Part shown: positions 32,959 to 41,547 of the stretch, piece after piece
Numbering within the stretch: the stretch's first letter is position 1
Layout of the letters: every line of letters starts with the position of its first letter
From: Glaciecola sp964418575
GTDB taxonomy: Bacteria; Pseudomonadota; Gammaproteobacteria; Enterobacterales; Alteromonadaceae
Reading direction: 5' to 3'
Assembly (NCBI GenBank): GCA_964418575.1
Contig: CAYQMI010000003.1
Location: 5,654 to 69,653, forward strand
DNA length: 64,000 nucleotides
Position numbers and translations under genes: made by a program
Notes under the pieces: generated by a model
What the model was told of the DNA's origin: nothing
Databases searched by the model: none
Seen by the model: only the letters and a program-made list of their open reading frames with translations

Positions 32959-35136
32959 ATGACACACTTTTTAAGCCACAAGACTAAATACAAAGCGATT
33001 AGCTTAAGCATTTTATTTGCTCTTCATACACAATATGCAGTGGGCGCAGAGGAAGGTGCAGATATTGAACAAGCTAGCGGTGGCGCAGAAGCCGATATTG
33101 AGCATATCACCGTTACTGGCAGTTATCTGCAGGGCTACAACGCCCACAGTGCAAGTGGCGCTTCGCGGATGGAGCTGGCCATCCGCGACATTCCGCAGTC
33201 GGTTTCGGTGATCACCAGCGCGCAGCTACAAGACTTTCAACTAACCGATATTAACCTTGCGCTAGATACCGCTACCGGTGTAAACGTAGAGCGTATCGAG
33301 ACTGACCGCACCTATTACACTGCTCGTGGATTCGATATCACTAATTTCCAAATTGACGGTATTGGCTTACCTCTTACCTCAGGTAACAACCACGCGGGTG
33401 ACGACACCGCTGTATACGACAGAATTGAAGTGATTAGAGGCGCTAATGGACTTATGACCGGTGTGGGCAATCCTTCGGCAACGGTAAATTACATTCGAAA
33501 GCGTCCAACAGCCGATAACAATCTAGTCCTCAGAGGTACAGCTGGCAGCGACGATTTGTATCGCCTTGAAGCAGACGGCTCATACCAGTTTAACGAGACA
33601 TTTTCAGCAAGAGCAGTCTTGGTGAGTCAAGATCAAAACTCCTACCTCGACCGCTATGGCAGAGAAAGCCAATTAGCCTACGTATTTGTAAACGCAAACT
33701 TAAGTGAAAATACAGACTTATCGTTTAGTCATAGTTACAACAACAGCGATGCTACTGGCAATCTGTGGGGCGCTTTACCCTTGTTTTACACAGACGGCAG
33801 CGCGACAAATTACGACCGCAGCACCAGCACGTCAGCCGATTGGTCTAACTGGCAAGTGGTGACCAATAATTCAGTATTGGAGCTTAATCATACTTTCAAT
33901 GCCGATTGGAGACTGCGCGCAACCTATTCTAAAAAGCGCACCGACGAGGACAGTGAACTGTTTTATGTATTTGGTACACCCGACGCAGATACAGAACTTG
34001 GGCTCACAGGCTATGCCAGCGAATATGTGCTCAATGATGAAAGCGATTTATACGATATTTATGTAGACGGCGATTTTTCATTATTCGGGCGCGACCACCA
34101 ATTAGTTGCAGGGCTTAATTATTCAACGCTTAGTTACACTGATCAGTCTCTTTATGACTTTACAACAGGCAACGGCTTCCCGCCTATTCCTAATTTAAAT
34201 GAGTGGAATGGTGATGCTGTATTTCCAACGCTTACAGATGGTGCTGCAGGCAGCGACGTAGAGCAGAAACAAAAAGCCGCCTATTTTACCGGGCGCTTTA
34301 ACCTATTTGACGGTTTTTATTTTATGGCCGGTGGGCGCTACAACGACTGGGAAGCGCAAGGCGAATCATATGGCGTGAATCGAAACGTGAGTGATTCTGA
34401 CTTTATACCCTATGTCGGCGCAGTCTATGCGATTACCGATGACATCAATGCATACGCCAGCTATACCGAAACTTTCCAAGCTCAGAATGAGCTAGATATA
34501 AATAACGAGCAGCTCGACCCTGTGGTGGGTAAAAGCCAAGAAGTAGGCGTGAAGGTAAGTTTATTTGAAGACTCTGCAGTCGCGAGCTTTACCTATTTTG
34601 ACGTTCAGCAAACCAACCTCGCCATTGTAGACCCAAGCACCGTGGCCTTGCCGCCAGGCGAACAGCGTTTTATTGGCAGCGATGGCATCAGTAGTCATGG
34701 TTTTGAAATGGATATTGCTGGTGAAATACTGCCTAATTTAAATGCCAGTATTGGTATTACCGATTTTAGTATTTCAGGTGAAGAGCTGGTTGCTGATTAT
34801 ACACCTGAGACCATGGTTAAACTTGCTGCTGTATATGATGTGCCGCAAGCAGATGGGCTTTCACTAGGTTTAAATCTGCGCTGGCAAAGCGATATCTCTC
34901 GTAATCAAGGCGTTGTGGGAGAAGGTTTTGCAAATGCCGGGCAAGATATCATCACGCGTCAAGATGCCTATGCAATTACAGATTTATTGATTAAGTATGA
35001 GCTTAACGATGCAGTAGCGTTTAACTTCAACGTGTTTAACCTTGCTAATGAAAAATACCTCACAAGCTTGTATTGGGCACAGGGCTACTACGGTGCGCCG
35101 CGTACCATCAGTGCTAGCGTTTCCTGGGCATTTTAA
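32959..35136 (+). CDS. TonB-dependent siderophore receptor (FhuE/FpvA-like)
   Basis: About 725 residues from ATG 32959 (an upstream TTG at 32923 is less likely). A signal peptide ends at YAVGA. The TonB box region is EHITVTGSYLQG, and the plug domain has AIRDIPQSVSVITSAQLQD, RGFDITNFQIDGI and DRIEVIRGANGLMTGVGNPS, the classic siderophore-receptor plug text. A 22-strand barrel ends with the C-terminal aromatic ISASVSWAF. No siderophore synthesis genes are near, so it likely imports a xenosiderophore. It is preceded by a Fur box and followed 2 bp later by a PepSY-type reductase-like gene. Confidence 0.93.
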   Translation: MTHFLSHKTKYKAISLSILFALHTQYAVGAEEGADIEQASGGAEADIEHITVTGSYLQGYNAHSASGASRMELAIRDIPQSVSVITSAQLQDFQLTDINLALDTATGVNVERIETDRTYYTARGFDITNFQIDGIGLPLTSGNNHAGDDTAVYDRIEVIRGANGLMTGVGNPSATVNYIRKRPTADNNLVLRGTAGSDDLYRLEADGSYQFNETFSARAVLVSQDQNSYLDRYGRESQLAYVFVNANLSENTDLSFSHSYNNSDATGNLWGALPLFYTDGSATNYDRSTSTSADWSNWQVVTNNSVLELNHTFNADWRLRATYSKKRTDEDSELFYVFGTPDADTELGLTGYASEYVLNDESDLYDIYVDGDFSLFGRDHQLVAGLNYSTLSYTDQSLYDFTTGNGFPPIPNLNEWNGDAVFPTLTDGAAGSDVEQKQKAAYFTGRFNLFDGFYFMAGGRYNDWEAQGESYGVNRNVSDSDFIPYVGAVYAITDDINAYASYTETFQAQNELDINNEQLDPVVGKSQEVGVKVSLFEDSAVASFTYFDVQQTNLAIVDPSTVALPPGEQRFIGSDGISSHGFEMDIAGEILPNLNASIGITDFSISGEELVADYTPETMVKLAAVYDVPQADGLSLGLNLRWQSDISRNQGVVGEGFANAGQDIITRQDAYAITDLLIKYELNDAVAFNFNVFNLANEKYLTSLYWAQGYYGAPRTISASVSWAF

Positions 35137-35138
35137 TT

Positions 35139-36257
35139 GTGCGCAAGTCTCTATTTAAGTGGCATTCGCTGCTAGCCTTATGGCTGATGTTGCCGGTGCT
35201 CATCGTATCGATTACCGGCAGTATTTTAGTCTTTAAGGTCGAAATAGACAGCTTGCTGCGCCCTCACCATATGGTTATTGCGGGCGATGAGAGTAGCTCT
35301 CGCTTAAGCCTAGATGCCCTCATGCAAAACATCAATCACGAGTATCCAGAATTTGTACTAGCGGGTTGGGAATTGTTTGATGATAAGGAGCGCTCAGACA
35401 CTGCATACGCCATTAAAAAGCACAGCGATACTTGGTATAAAATCTACATTGACCAGTACTCTGGCGAAATACTATCAAGCCCGCAAACCATGGAGCATTA
35501 TATTACCGACTGGTTGTTAGAGCTGCATTATGCCTTTTTGCTGCACTTTAATGGCACCATTATTGGCGCGATAGTTGGCTTAGTTATGCTGTTTTTGGGC
35601 ATCAGCGGTATTGTTTTGTACCGCGGGTTTTGGCGCAAGTTATTTACCTTACGCCTTAATGCAGCCAAGCGGATGTTGTTTAGCGATATACATAAATTTA
35701 TTGGTATTTTAACCAGCCCGATATTTATTTTGATATCGTTCACGGGGGTGTATTGGAATGTTTCAATTATTTTGCATGAAACCCTTGAGCATGGCTTTGA
35801 AGAGCAGCATCCGGCAATTACCGCTCCCTACCACTCGCCTGGTATCTCGTTTGAAGGGCTGCGTGAAAACGCGAGTGAATTAGTATCGAGCTTTAACGCG
35901 ACTTATCTTGCGATCCCCAACGAGCCTGATATGCACATCACCTTTTTTGGTGAAGTTAACACCGGCAACCCTTTACTAAGTCAATATGCTAGCGCGATTA
36001 CTTTCGATAAAAACAGTGGAGATTTGATGTCTTCCTACGATATTCGAGAGCAAGGTGTATTAGCTAAATTTGACGATAGCACACGTAAGCTGCATTTTGG
36101 ATATTTCGCGGGGATTTGGTCAAAAGTACTTTGGTCTTTGGTTGGTCTAGCGCCTTTATTTTTGAGCATAACAGGACTGCTTATGTTTATGCTTAGACCT
36201 AGAGCTAAAAAGCGACTTTCTCGCTCTAGTCTTGCTGCAGGTATCAAGCCTAGCTAA
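35139..36257 (+). CDS. PepSY-associated membrane protein, putative ferric-siderophore reductase
   Basis: 372 residues starting at a GTG 2 bp after the receptor stop. The PepSY_TM plan is seen: helix 1 (WHSLLALWLMLPVLIVSITG), a periplasmic PepSY-like domain (AYAIKKHSDTWYKIYIDQYSGEI is split across it), two central helices with FLLHFNGTIIGAIVGLVMLF and SDIHKFIGILTSPIFILISF, and a final helix. Conserved histidines (WH, LH, HK) could ligate haem. Such proteins follow TonB siderophore receptors and are thought to reduce ferric siderophores at the inner membrane. The Fur box presumably covers this gene too. Confidence 0.85.
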   Translation: MRKSLFKWHSLLALWLMLPVLIVSITGSILVFKVEIDSLLRPHHMVIAGDESSSRLSLDALMQNINHEYPEFVLAGWELFDDKERSDTAYAIKKHSDTWYKIYIDQYSGEILSSPQTMEHYITDWLLELHYAFLLHFNGTIIGAIVGLVMLFLGISGIVLYRGFWRKLFTLRLNAAKRMLFSDIHKFIGILTSPIFILISFTGVYWNVSIILHETLEHGFEEQHPAITAPYHSPGISFEGLRENASELVSSFNATYLAIPNEPDMHITFFGEVNTGNPLLSQYASAITFDKNSGDLMSSYDIREQGVLAKFDDSTRKLHFGYFAGIWSKVLWSLVGLAPLFLSITGLLMFMLRPRAKKRLSRSSLAAGIKPS

Positions 36258-36260
36258 CAT

Positions 36261-36285
36261 AAAAAAGAGCCACGCAAAGTGGCTC
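36261..36285. terminator. Bidirectional terminator between convergent genes
   Basis: A perfect 7-bp stem, GAGCCAC / GTGGCTC, with loop GCAAA. A run of six A precedes it (a T-run for the minus-strand lipoprotein gene) and ATTTCTTCTTT follows it for the plus strand. It lies directly after the PepSY gene stop. Confidence 0.8.
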
Positions 36286-36313
36286 ATTTCTTCTTTCAAA
36301 CAAGCCTTAGATT

Positions 36314-37855
36314 CTATGTTTGGTTGATAAACTTCATATTAAAACCAGTAGGCGAATTATCATCTTTCTCAAAAATCAAAAACTGCTCACTGCTATCTTC
36401 ATCCACCGTCAACAGCGCTCCGTCTAAAATTATATCTCGATTATCAATATTTGCGATTGCGTATACCTCATAGGTGTTGTTGCGAAGCACCACGCTTTGC
36501 GAACTCGCTAACCCTACAGTTCGGCGAGTATCGGCAGTTTCGATGCTTTCATCGCTTTTTACAAAGTAAAAGCTGACTCCGGTAAACTCATCAGAATCGA
36601 CTAAATTAACAATTTCAACTTCATGGTCATATAATCGATTGAGGCTGCTGTTATTCACCACTAGGGTCTGAATGATAGCTTCTGTCTCGTCAATAATACC
36701 GTCCCCGTTCTCATCGATATCTCCATCGCCATCTTCATCAACAGACGATTCACTTGTATAGTAAAACAAGGTTCGTTGTACGTTTGCAGGTAAGCTTATT
36801 AATTGATTCTGCAGTAAAAAATTATCCGCATCGCTGGCTTTAACATTAAATTCGTAATCTCCGTTTTCTACCACGAATGTTTCGGTAAATTCGCCCTCAC
36901 TTAATTGTTCAGTGAGCTGTAAAAAACTGTCTTCAGGATACAGCGGCATCGCAGAGCTTACTTCAATGTTGCCATTGTAGCTTGGGATTAAATCGCTTAT
37001 CTGTATTCCATTATATAAGCGAAATGTAGCCTGTGCATTGCTGGCTTGATACTCAACATTTGAAGTGTTGGTAATATTATCAATCACAAAAGGAGTGGTA
37101 TCAGCACCAAAGTTAGGACGTATCGCCAATACATTTTGATTTGAAAAGGGATAGGATATTTCAACAGAAGTAAACAGTATCTCAGAACCACCTGCTTCAG
37201 TAATATATACAATATATTGGTCTTCATCTAGCTTATTGTTGTCTGACAAGCTCAAATAAGACTGGGTGCCCATCAGCACAGCTTCATTGAATGTTTCGTC
37301 CGACTTAGACATATAGACATCAATGTCGGAGTAGTCTGGGTGAAGATTCAAAAAGCGTAAATTGAAGATGTCATCATCGGTATCATCATCATCGTCAATT
37401 ACTGGGATACTGTACTCGGTGATGACTGGATTGGGAAAGTTTTCCGTCAGCACATACAAAATTATTGTTTCGGCCGGAACATATAAGCTGGTCTCGAAAA
37501 TAATTTCTAGGTCGGTACGCAGGCTACTGTCTTCATCTTGCCAGGCTAGTTCTACGTTGTAGTCTCGGGTAGGTACTTCTGCGTTTCGCAATGCTTCAGC
37601 GTAACCCACCGAAGAATATGTTACCTCAACTTCATCATCCCAATCATCATCTAGGTCTTCGTCTAAAGTTAAAAATATATCAGGTGAGTTTGGCGATGCA
37701 TTGTAAAGCTTTATATAGCCCACATCATCACTATCATCGCTTGAGCCACAGGCGGCTAGACCAAGAAGAAATACGCTCAGGACGCATCCTTTTATTAGCT
37801 GAGATTGAAGCGATGATTGAAGCGGCCTTCTTTTTGCCGCGAAGGTCTTATTCAT
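36314..37855 (-). CDS. Lipoprotein with DUF4397-like repeats and a calcium-loop-like acidic segment
   Basis: 513 residues from ATG 37855, which has ataaggataac upstream. The lipoprotein signal peptide ends in the lipobox LGLAACGSS. The mature part has repeated beta units starting YIKLYNASPNSPDIFL, LRFLNLHPDYSDIDVYM and FRLYNGIQISDL, the opening motif of DUF4397 domains. The segment DEDGDGDIDENGDGIIDETE contains tandem DxDGDGxID loops, likely calcium sites. Overall it is very acidic. The function is unknown, but surface or periplasmic exposure is likely. Its start overlaps the end of the small secreted protein gene by 8 bp, so the two are co-translated, divergently from a BaeSR-like system. 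Confidence 0.75.
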   Translation of the reverse strand: MNKTFAAKRRPLQSSLQSQLIKGCVLSVFLLGLAACGSSDDSDDVGYIKLYNASPNSPDIFLTLDEDLDDDWDDEVEVTYSSVGYAEALRNAEVPTRDYNVELAWQDEDSSLRTDLEIIFETSLYVPAETIILYVLTENFPNPVITEYSIPVIDDDDDTDDDIFNLRFLNLHPDYSDIDVYMSKSDETFNEAVLMGTQSYLSLSDNNKLDEDQYIVYITEAGGSEILFTSVEISYPFSNQNVLAIRPNFGADTTPFVIDNITNTSNVEYQASNAQATFRLYNGIQISDLIPSYNGNIEVSSAMPLYPEDSFLQLTEQLSEGEFTETFVVENGDYEFNVKASDADNFLLQNQLISLPANVQRTLFYYTSESSVDEDGDGDIDENGDGIIDETEAIIQTLVVNNSSLNRLYDHEVEIVNLVDSDEFTGVSFYFVKSDESIETADTRRTVGLASSQSVVLRNNTYEVYAIANIDNRDIILDGALLTVDEDSSEQFLIFEKDDNSPTGFNMKFINQT

Positions 37856-38156
37856 TGTTGTTATCCTTATGGTCAAGCGGCACAGCTACTAGTTGGTCAT
37901 GAATGAGCCTGCATGTTCCCTCGACCGCGTCGCCGCGTCGTGTTTCGAAGCTCACTGAATCACCTTCAGCCTTATCTGTGCATGCGTCAAAGGCTTCCTG
38001 AGGTGGTTTGCCTCGTTGTGGTCTCTCCTGTGCGAGCGCTTGAGTAGAAACCACAAATGCAATCATAGTGGCTGCAAATAATGCATCGCTTGTGAGTTTG
38101 ATAAATTTCGCTCTAGAAGTATTAGGATTATTTTGTTCGGTTTGAATACCTTTCAT
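37848..38156 (-). CDS. Small secreted two-cysteine protein
   Basis: 102 residues. A longer N-region is followed by a signal peptide (ALFAATMIAFVVSTQALAQ); the mature part of about 58 residues begins ERPQRGKPPQEAFDAC. It contains two cysteines (FDACTDK and EGTCRLIHD), enough for one disulfide. Similar short PPQEA-containing exported proteins occur beside two-component systems in related marine bacteria; this is recalled, not searched. The ribosome binding site aaggaaag precedes the ATG. It is divergent from the sensor kinase and may be an accessory or target of it. Confidence 0.7.
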   Translation of the reverse strand: MKGIQTEQNNPNTSRAKFIKLTSDALFAATMIAFVVSTQALAQERPQRGKPPQEAFDACTDKAEGDSVSFETRRGDAVEGTCRLIHDQLVAVPLDHKDNNNE

Positions 38157-38339
38157 TACATCTTTCCTTGTGAAGAATTGGTCAGTGCTCTAAATCTTAT
38201 GCAGCAGGCTGTATGGTGTTTTTAGAACTCACACCTATCGTAATCTTCAAATGTGCAGTTTGCGTGCAGGCAGTGGACAAAAGCTTCGTATATTAGAGTA
38301 AGGGCTGGTGAGAAGGGAATTAGCATTTATAATGCAGTC

Positions 38340-39833
38340 ATGAATATATCTAAAAAACTATTTTTATCCCTTATTGGTCTCACCAGTATCATCTTGCTAG
38401 TACCATTGTTATTAGCGCGTTGGAGCTTTGCGCATGGCTTTTCTGATTTTATTAGATCCCTAGAGCAACAGCGCTTGAGTCGGCTTGGCGATTCTGTAAG
38501 TCAGATTTATCAAGAGGCAGGTGGAAATTGGCAAGCGGCTTCCCTATTAGAACTCGAACAAATGCTTAATAGAACCAATATGCATGGGCCTGATGTGGGG
38601 AGAGAACGCCTCCCAAGGCCAATTGATAAGCCTAAAAAAGACTACACCCCAGGAAGAGCCGCAAATAAATACGGCGAAAATACAGAGCGAGAAGCTGAGC
38701 GCAACCCAAAAAGACCGCCGCCTCCGCCAAGATTCGTGGCATCAGCTAGTATTGTTACCGTGCTCTACGGGCTTGATGATAATAGAATCGCCGGACCTGA
38801 TATTGAGGCAGTCCAAGGCATTGGAATGATTGTCACTGAATATACGGTGATGGCGGACGGAGAGGAAATCGCGCGTTTAAAGAGTTGGAATACCGAGCGC
38901 TTTGGTTCTAGCCTCGGCAGTGAGTTTAGGTCACAGCAAATCGCAGCCACCATATGGATTGGTTTAATATGCTTAATGTTGGCAGGGGTGCTGTCATTTT
39001 ATTGGTCTAAAGTCATCCTCAATCCTATTCAGTCTGTGATGCAGGGCATTAAGCGCTTATCTAGTGGTAACTACAAAGACAGTATTCAGCACCAAAGAAA
39101 GGACGAGTTTGGGGCGCTAATCGACGACGTAAATGCCTTAGCCCATACGCTTGAGCAGACAAAATCAGCAAAAAGCCGTTGGTTTGCCGATATTTCTCAT
39201 GAGCTACGCACTCCTCTTTCTGTTCTATTGGGCGAAATTGAAGCGATGCAGGCCGGCATTCGGCCGATGAACGAGCAAAACATGCGCTCACTCGAACAAG
39301 AGGCGCTCTTGCTGAAGCGACTCGTAGACGATTTATTCCAACTCTCTGTATCGGATATTGGGGCCTTACGATATGAATTTCAGGCTTTTGATATATCAGC
39401 TCTCGCTACCCGATATTGTGAAAGTACGCAAGCCAGCGCTCAACGAGCTAATATCAGTTTCAGCTGCCATATTGATGAGGGGCTTATATTCAGAGGTGAC
39501 GAAAATCGTATCTCGCAGTTAATGAGCAACCTATTAAATAATTCGGTGAAGTATACTGATATTGGCGGAATAATTCGTTTTAGTGTTAAAAAGCAAAGTA
39601 AACATATTCTAATCTTGCTTGAAGATTCAGCGCCAAGTGTCAGCTTAGAGGTGTGTCAATTTTTGTTTGAACCTTTGTACCGAATCGAGAAATCGCGCAA
39701 TAGGAATCAAGGTGGTGCGGGTCTGGGTTTAGCTATCTGTAAAAATATCGTAAGTGCCCACAAAGGGAGCATTAGTGCGGCTCCTTCTGCACTAGGTGGT
39801 TTGCGCATAGAAGTGTTGCTACCTTTGCATTGA
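38340..39833 (+). CDS. BaeS-like sensor histidine kinase with a basic/proline-rich periplasmic insert
   Basis: 497 residues from ATG 38340 (MNISKKLFLSLIGLTSIILL). Helix 1, a periplasmic domain of about 170 residues, helix 2 (IWIGLICLMLAGVLSFYW), HAMP, HisKA (ADISHELRTPLSVLLGEIEA), and HATPase (LLNNSVKYTDIGG, then FEPLYRIEKSRNR and GGAGLGLAICKNIV). The G1 box is the BaeS-type DSAPSV. Residues about 82-132 are an Arg/Lys/Pro-rich insert (ERLPRPIDKPKKDYTPGR ... RNPKRPPPPPRF), not usual for BaeS, which may be an unfolded or ligand-binding sensor loop. The partner regulator follows 94 bp downstream. Confidence 0.88.
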   Translation: MNISKKLFLSLIGLTSIILLVPLLLARWSFAHGFSDFIRSLEQQRLSRLGDSVSQIYQEAGGNWQAASLLELEQMLNRTNMHGPDVGRERLPRPIDKPKKDYTPGRAANKYGENTEREAERNPKRPPPPPRFVASASIVTVLYGLDDNRIAGPDIEAVQGIGMIVTEYTVMADGEEIARLKSWNTERFGSSLGSEFRSQQIAATIWIGLICLMLAGVLSFYWSKVILNPIQSVMQGIKRLSSGNYKDSIQHQRKDEFGALIDDVNALAHTLEQTKSAKSRWFADISHELRTPLSVLLGEIEAMQAGIRPMNEQNMRSLEQEALLLKRLVDDLFQLSVSDIGALRYEFQAFDISALATRYCESTQASAQRANISFSCHIDEGLIFRGDENRISQLMSNLLNNSVKYTDIGGIIRFSVKKQSKHILILLEDSAPSVSLEVCQFLFEPLYRIEKSRNRNQGGAGLGLAICKNIVSAHKGSISAAPSALGGLRIEVLLPLH

Positions 39834-39886
39834 ACACAACAGGTTAAAGCAACGAGTATGCTTAAGTAAATCTGGGTTAGCTAAAA

Positions 39887-39900
39887 GACTATAGATAGTC
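39887..39900. repeat. Perfect 14-bp palindrome before the response regulator gene
   Basis: GACTATAGATAGTC: 6-bp arms around AG, 28 bp upstream of the OmpR-type regulator ATG and downstream of the kinase stop. It is a possible binding site; no second copy was noticed. Confidence 0.35.
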
Positions 39901-39927
39901 AACAGTGAATAAAATAACGGGCAAAAA

Positions 39928-40620
39928 ATGAAGCAAACACGAACGATATTAATTGTAGAAGATGAGATAAAAATCGCGCAAGTGCTCGCTGATTTTCTGA
40001 CTGCTGATGGCTTTAAAACGCATATGGTTCATGACGGTAATGAGGTTATTGAATATGTAAAAAGCTCACCACCGGACTTGATAATACTGGATCTTATGTT
40101 ACCTAACAAAGACGGCCTCACACTTTGCAAGGAAATTCGTCAGTTCTCGGAGTTGCCCATACTAATGCTGACTGCCAGAGTTGATGAAATAGACCGCCTG
40201 ATGGGACTGGGCTTTGGTGCAGATGATTATGTGTGCAAGCCATTTTCATCGCGAGAAGTGGTAGCAAGAGTACATGCAATCTTAAAACGCTTTAGTAAAA
40301 GTGAAGTGAATGCAGAGGCTAAGGAAGTCCCTTTAAATTATTTATCAATCAGCTTGGATGAGCAAAAATTCTTATGTTTGGTTAACACACAGAAAGTCGA
40401 CTTGACGCCTGTTGAGTTTAACTTATTGAGAGCACTTATAAGCAGACCCGGTCGAGTATTCTCGCGCACAGTGCTAATGGAAAATAGTTACAATGATTCG
40501 CGAATTGTTAGCAACCGCACTATCGACAGCCACATGAAAAACCTACGCGCCAAAATCAATGAGCACGATGACCGAGACTTAATCCATACTATTTATGGTG
40601 TTGGATATAAGCTTGAGTAG
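39928..40620 (+). CDS. OmpR-family response regulator (BaeR-like)
   Basis: 230 residues. The receiver has IVEDEIKIAQVLADFL, phospho-acceptor D54 (LIILDLMLPNKDGL) and K (VCKPFSSREV). The C-terminal winged helix ends with VEFNLLRALISRPGRVFSR and SNRTIDSHMKNLRAKI and HTIYGVGYKLE, the OmpR/PhoB signature. It pairs with the BaeS-like kinase upstream; this kinase-first gene order is that of baeSR. Likely targets include the divergent small secreted protein and lipoprotein, but no regulator site could be shown. Confidence 0.93.
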   Translation: MKQTRTILIVEDEIKIAQVLADFLTADGFKTHMVHDGNEVIEYVKSSPPDLIILDLMLPNKDGLTLCKEIRQFSELPILMLTARVDEIDRLMGLGFGADDYVCKPFSSREVVARVHAILKRFSKSEVNAEAKEVPLNYLSISLDEQKFLCLVNTQKVDLTPVEFNLLRALISRPGRVFSRTVLMENSYNDSRIVSNRTIDSHMKNLRAKINEHDDRDLIHTIYGVGYKLE

Positions 40621-40711
40621 AGCACTTTAAAACTGCTGAACATTTTAGCATCTCGGTGTTATGCTTTCTGCGTATTGTCAATTGTGCGCTATAAAGACGA
40701 GGGATATATTA

Positions 40712-41539
40712 ATGCTCAGCCAAAATCAAAAAGACGCATATCAAGAGCAAGGCTATTTAGTGTTAAATAGACTTTTTAGCCAGCAACAGATGGACACTCT
40801 GCGTCAGTCGGCGCTAGACATAGTAGATAATTTTGATCCAGACTCAACGCGTTCTATTTTTTCCACTGACAATGCAGATACCAACCGCGATGACTATTTT
40901 TTAGATTCAGGTGATAAGATCCGCTGCTTTTTTGAAGAGGAAGCTTTTTCCGCCAGTGGCGAGCTGAAGCAAGATAAGTCCCTGAGCATAAATAAAATCG
41001 GTCATGCTTTGCATAAACTTTCTCCTGAGTTTAAAAATTTCAGTCATTCCAAGGTAGTTGCTGATATTGCGAAAGACTTAGGCGTGTCATCCCCTGAGAT
41101 ACGCCAGTCCATGTATATTTTTAAGCAGCCTAAAATAGGCGGGGCGATACGCTGGCATCAGGATGCGACTTATTTTTATACCACGCCTCTATCGGTAGTC
41201 ACTTTTTGGCTTGCGATTGAGGATGCCACAAATGAAAACGGCTGCTTGCAAATCGATAAAGAGGGCGCTAATTACCCCTTAAAAGAGCAGTTTAAACGCT
41301 ACGCGAACAACAACACTCAACTCGAGCAACTAAATGAGATTGAGTGGCCAAGTAACGACCGTGCTATGGCCTTAGAGGTCAAAGCTGGATCACTGGTCGT
41401 ATTTAACGGTGTATTGCCTCACTTTAGCGATTCAAATCGCTCCAATAAGTCACGTCACGCATTTACTTTGCATATCACGAGTGCAGAGGCCTATTATGAT
41501 GAGCTTAATTGGTTACAAGCAGCTCCATCGCCAATCTAA
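40712..41539 (+). CDS. PhyH-family Fe(II)/2-oxoglutarate oxygenase
   Basis: 275 residues from ATG 40712, preceded by gaggg. It starts MLSQNQKDAYQEQGYLVLNR, the usual N-terminal pattern of PhyH enzymes. Iron ligands are H149 and D151 (IRWHQDATYFY) and H237 (GVLPHFSDSNRS), with R248 (SRHAF) for 2-oxoglutarate. A full-length PhyH enzyme of this kind resembles bacterial members acting on small amines or lipids, but the substrate is unknown. It is a single gene convergent with the patatin gene. Confidence 0.9.
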   Translation: MLSQNQKDAYQEQGYLVLNRLFSQQQMDTLRQSALDIVDNFDPDSTRSIFSTDNADTNRDDYFLDSGDKIRCFFEEEAFSASGELKQDKSLSINKIGHALHKLSPEFKNFSHSKVVADIAKDLGVSSPEIRQSMYIFKQPKIGGAIRWHQDATYFYTTPLSVVTFWLAIEDATNENGCLQIDKEGANYPLKEQFKRYANNNTQLEQLNEIEWPSNDRAMALEVKAGSLVVFNGVLPHFSDSNRSNKSRHAFTLHITSAEAYYDELNWLQAAPSPI

Positions 41540-41547
41540 ATCTTCTT

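Noticed and set aside
37848..37855. Frameshift between the small secreted protein and the lipoprotein (a single fused gene).
   Set aside because: Each has its own signal peptide and ribosome binding site; the 8-bp overlap is ordinary translational coupling.
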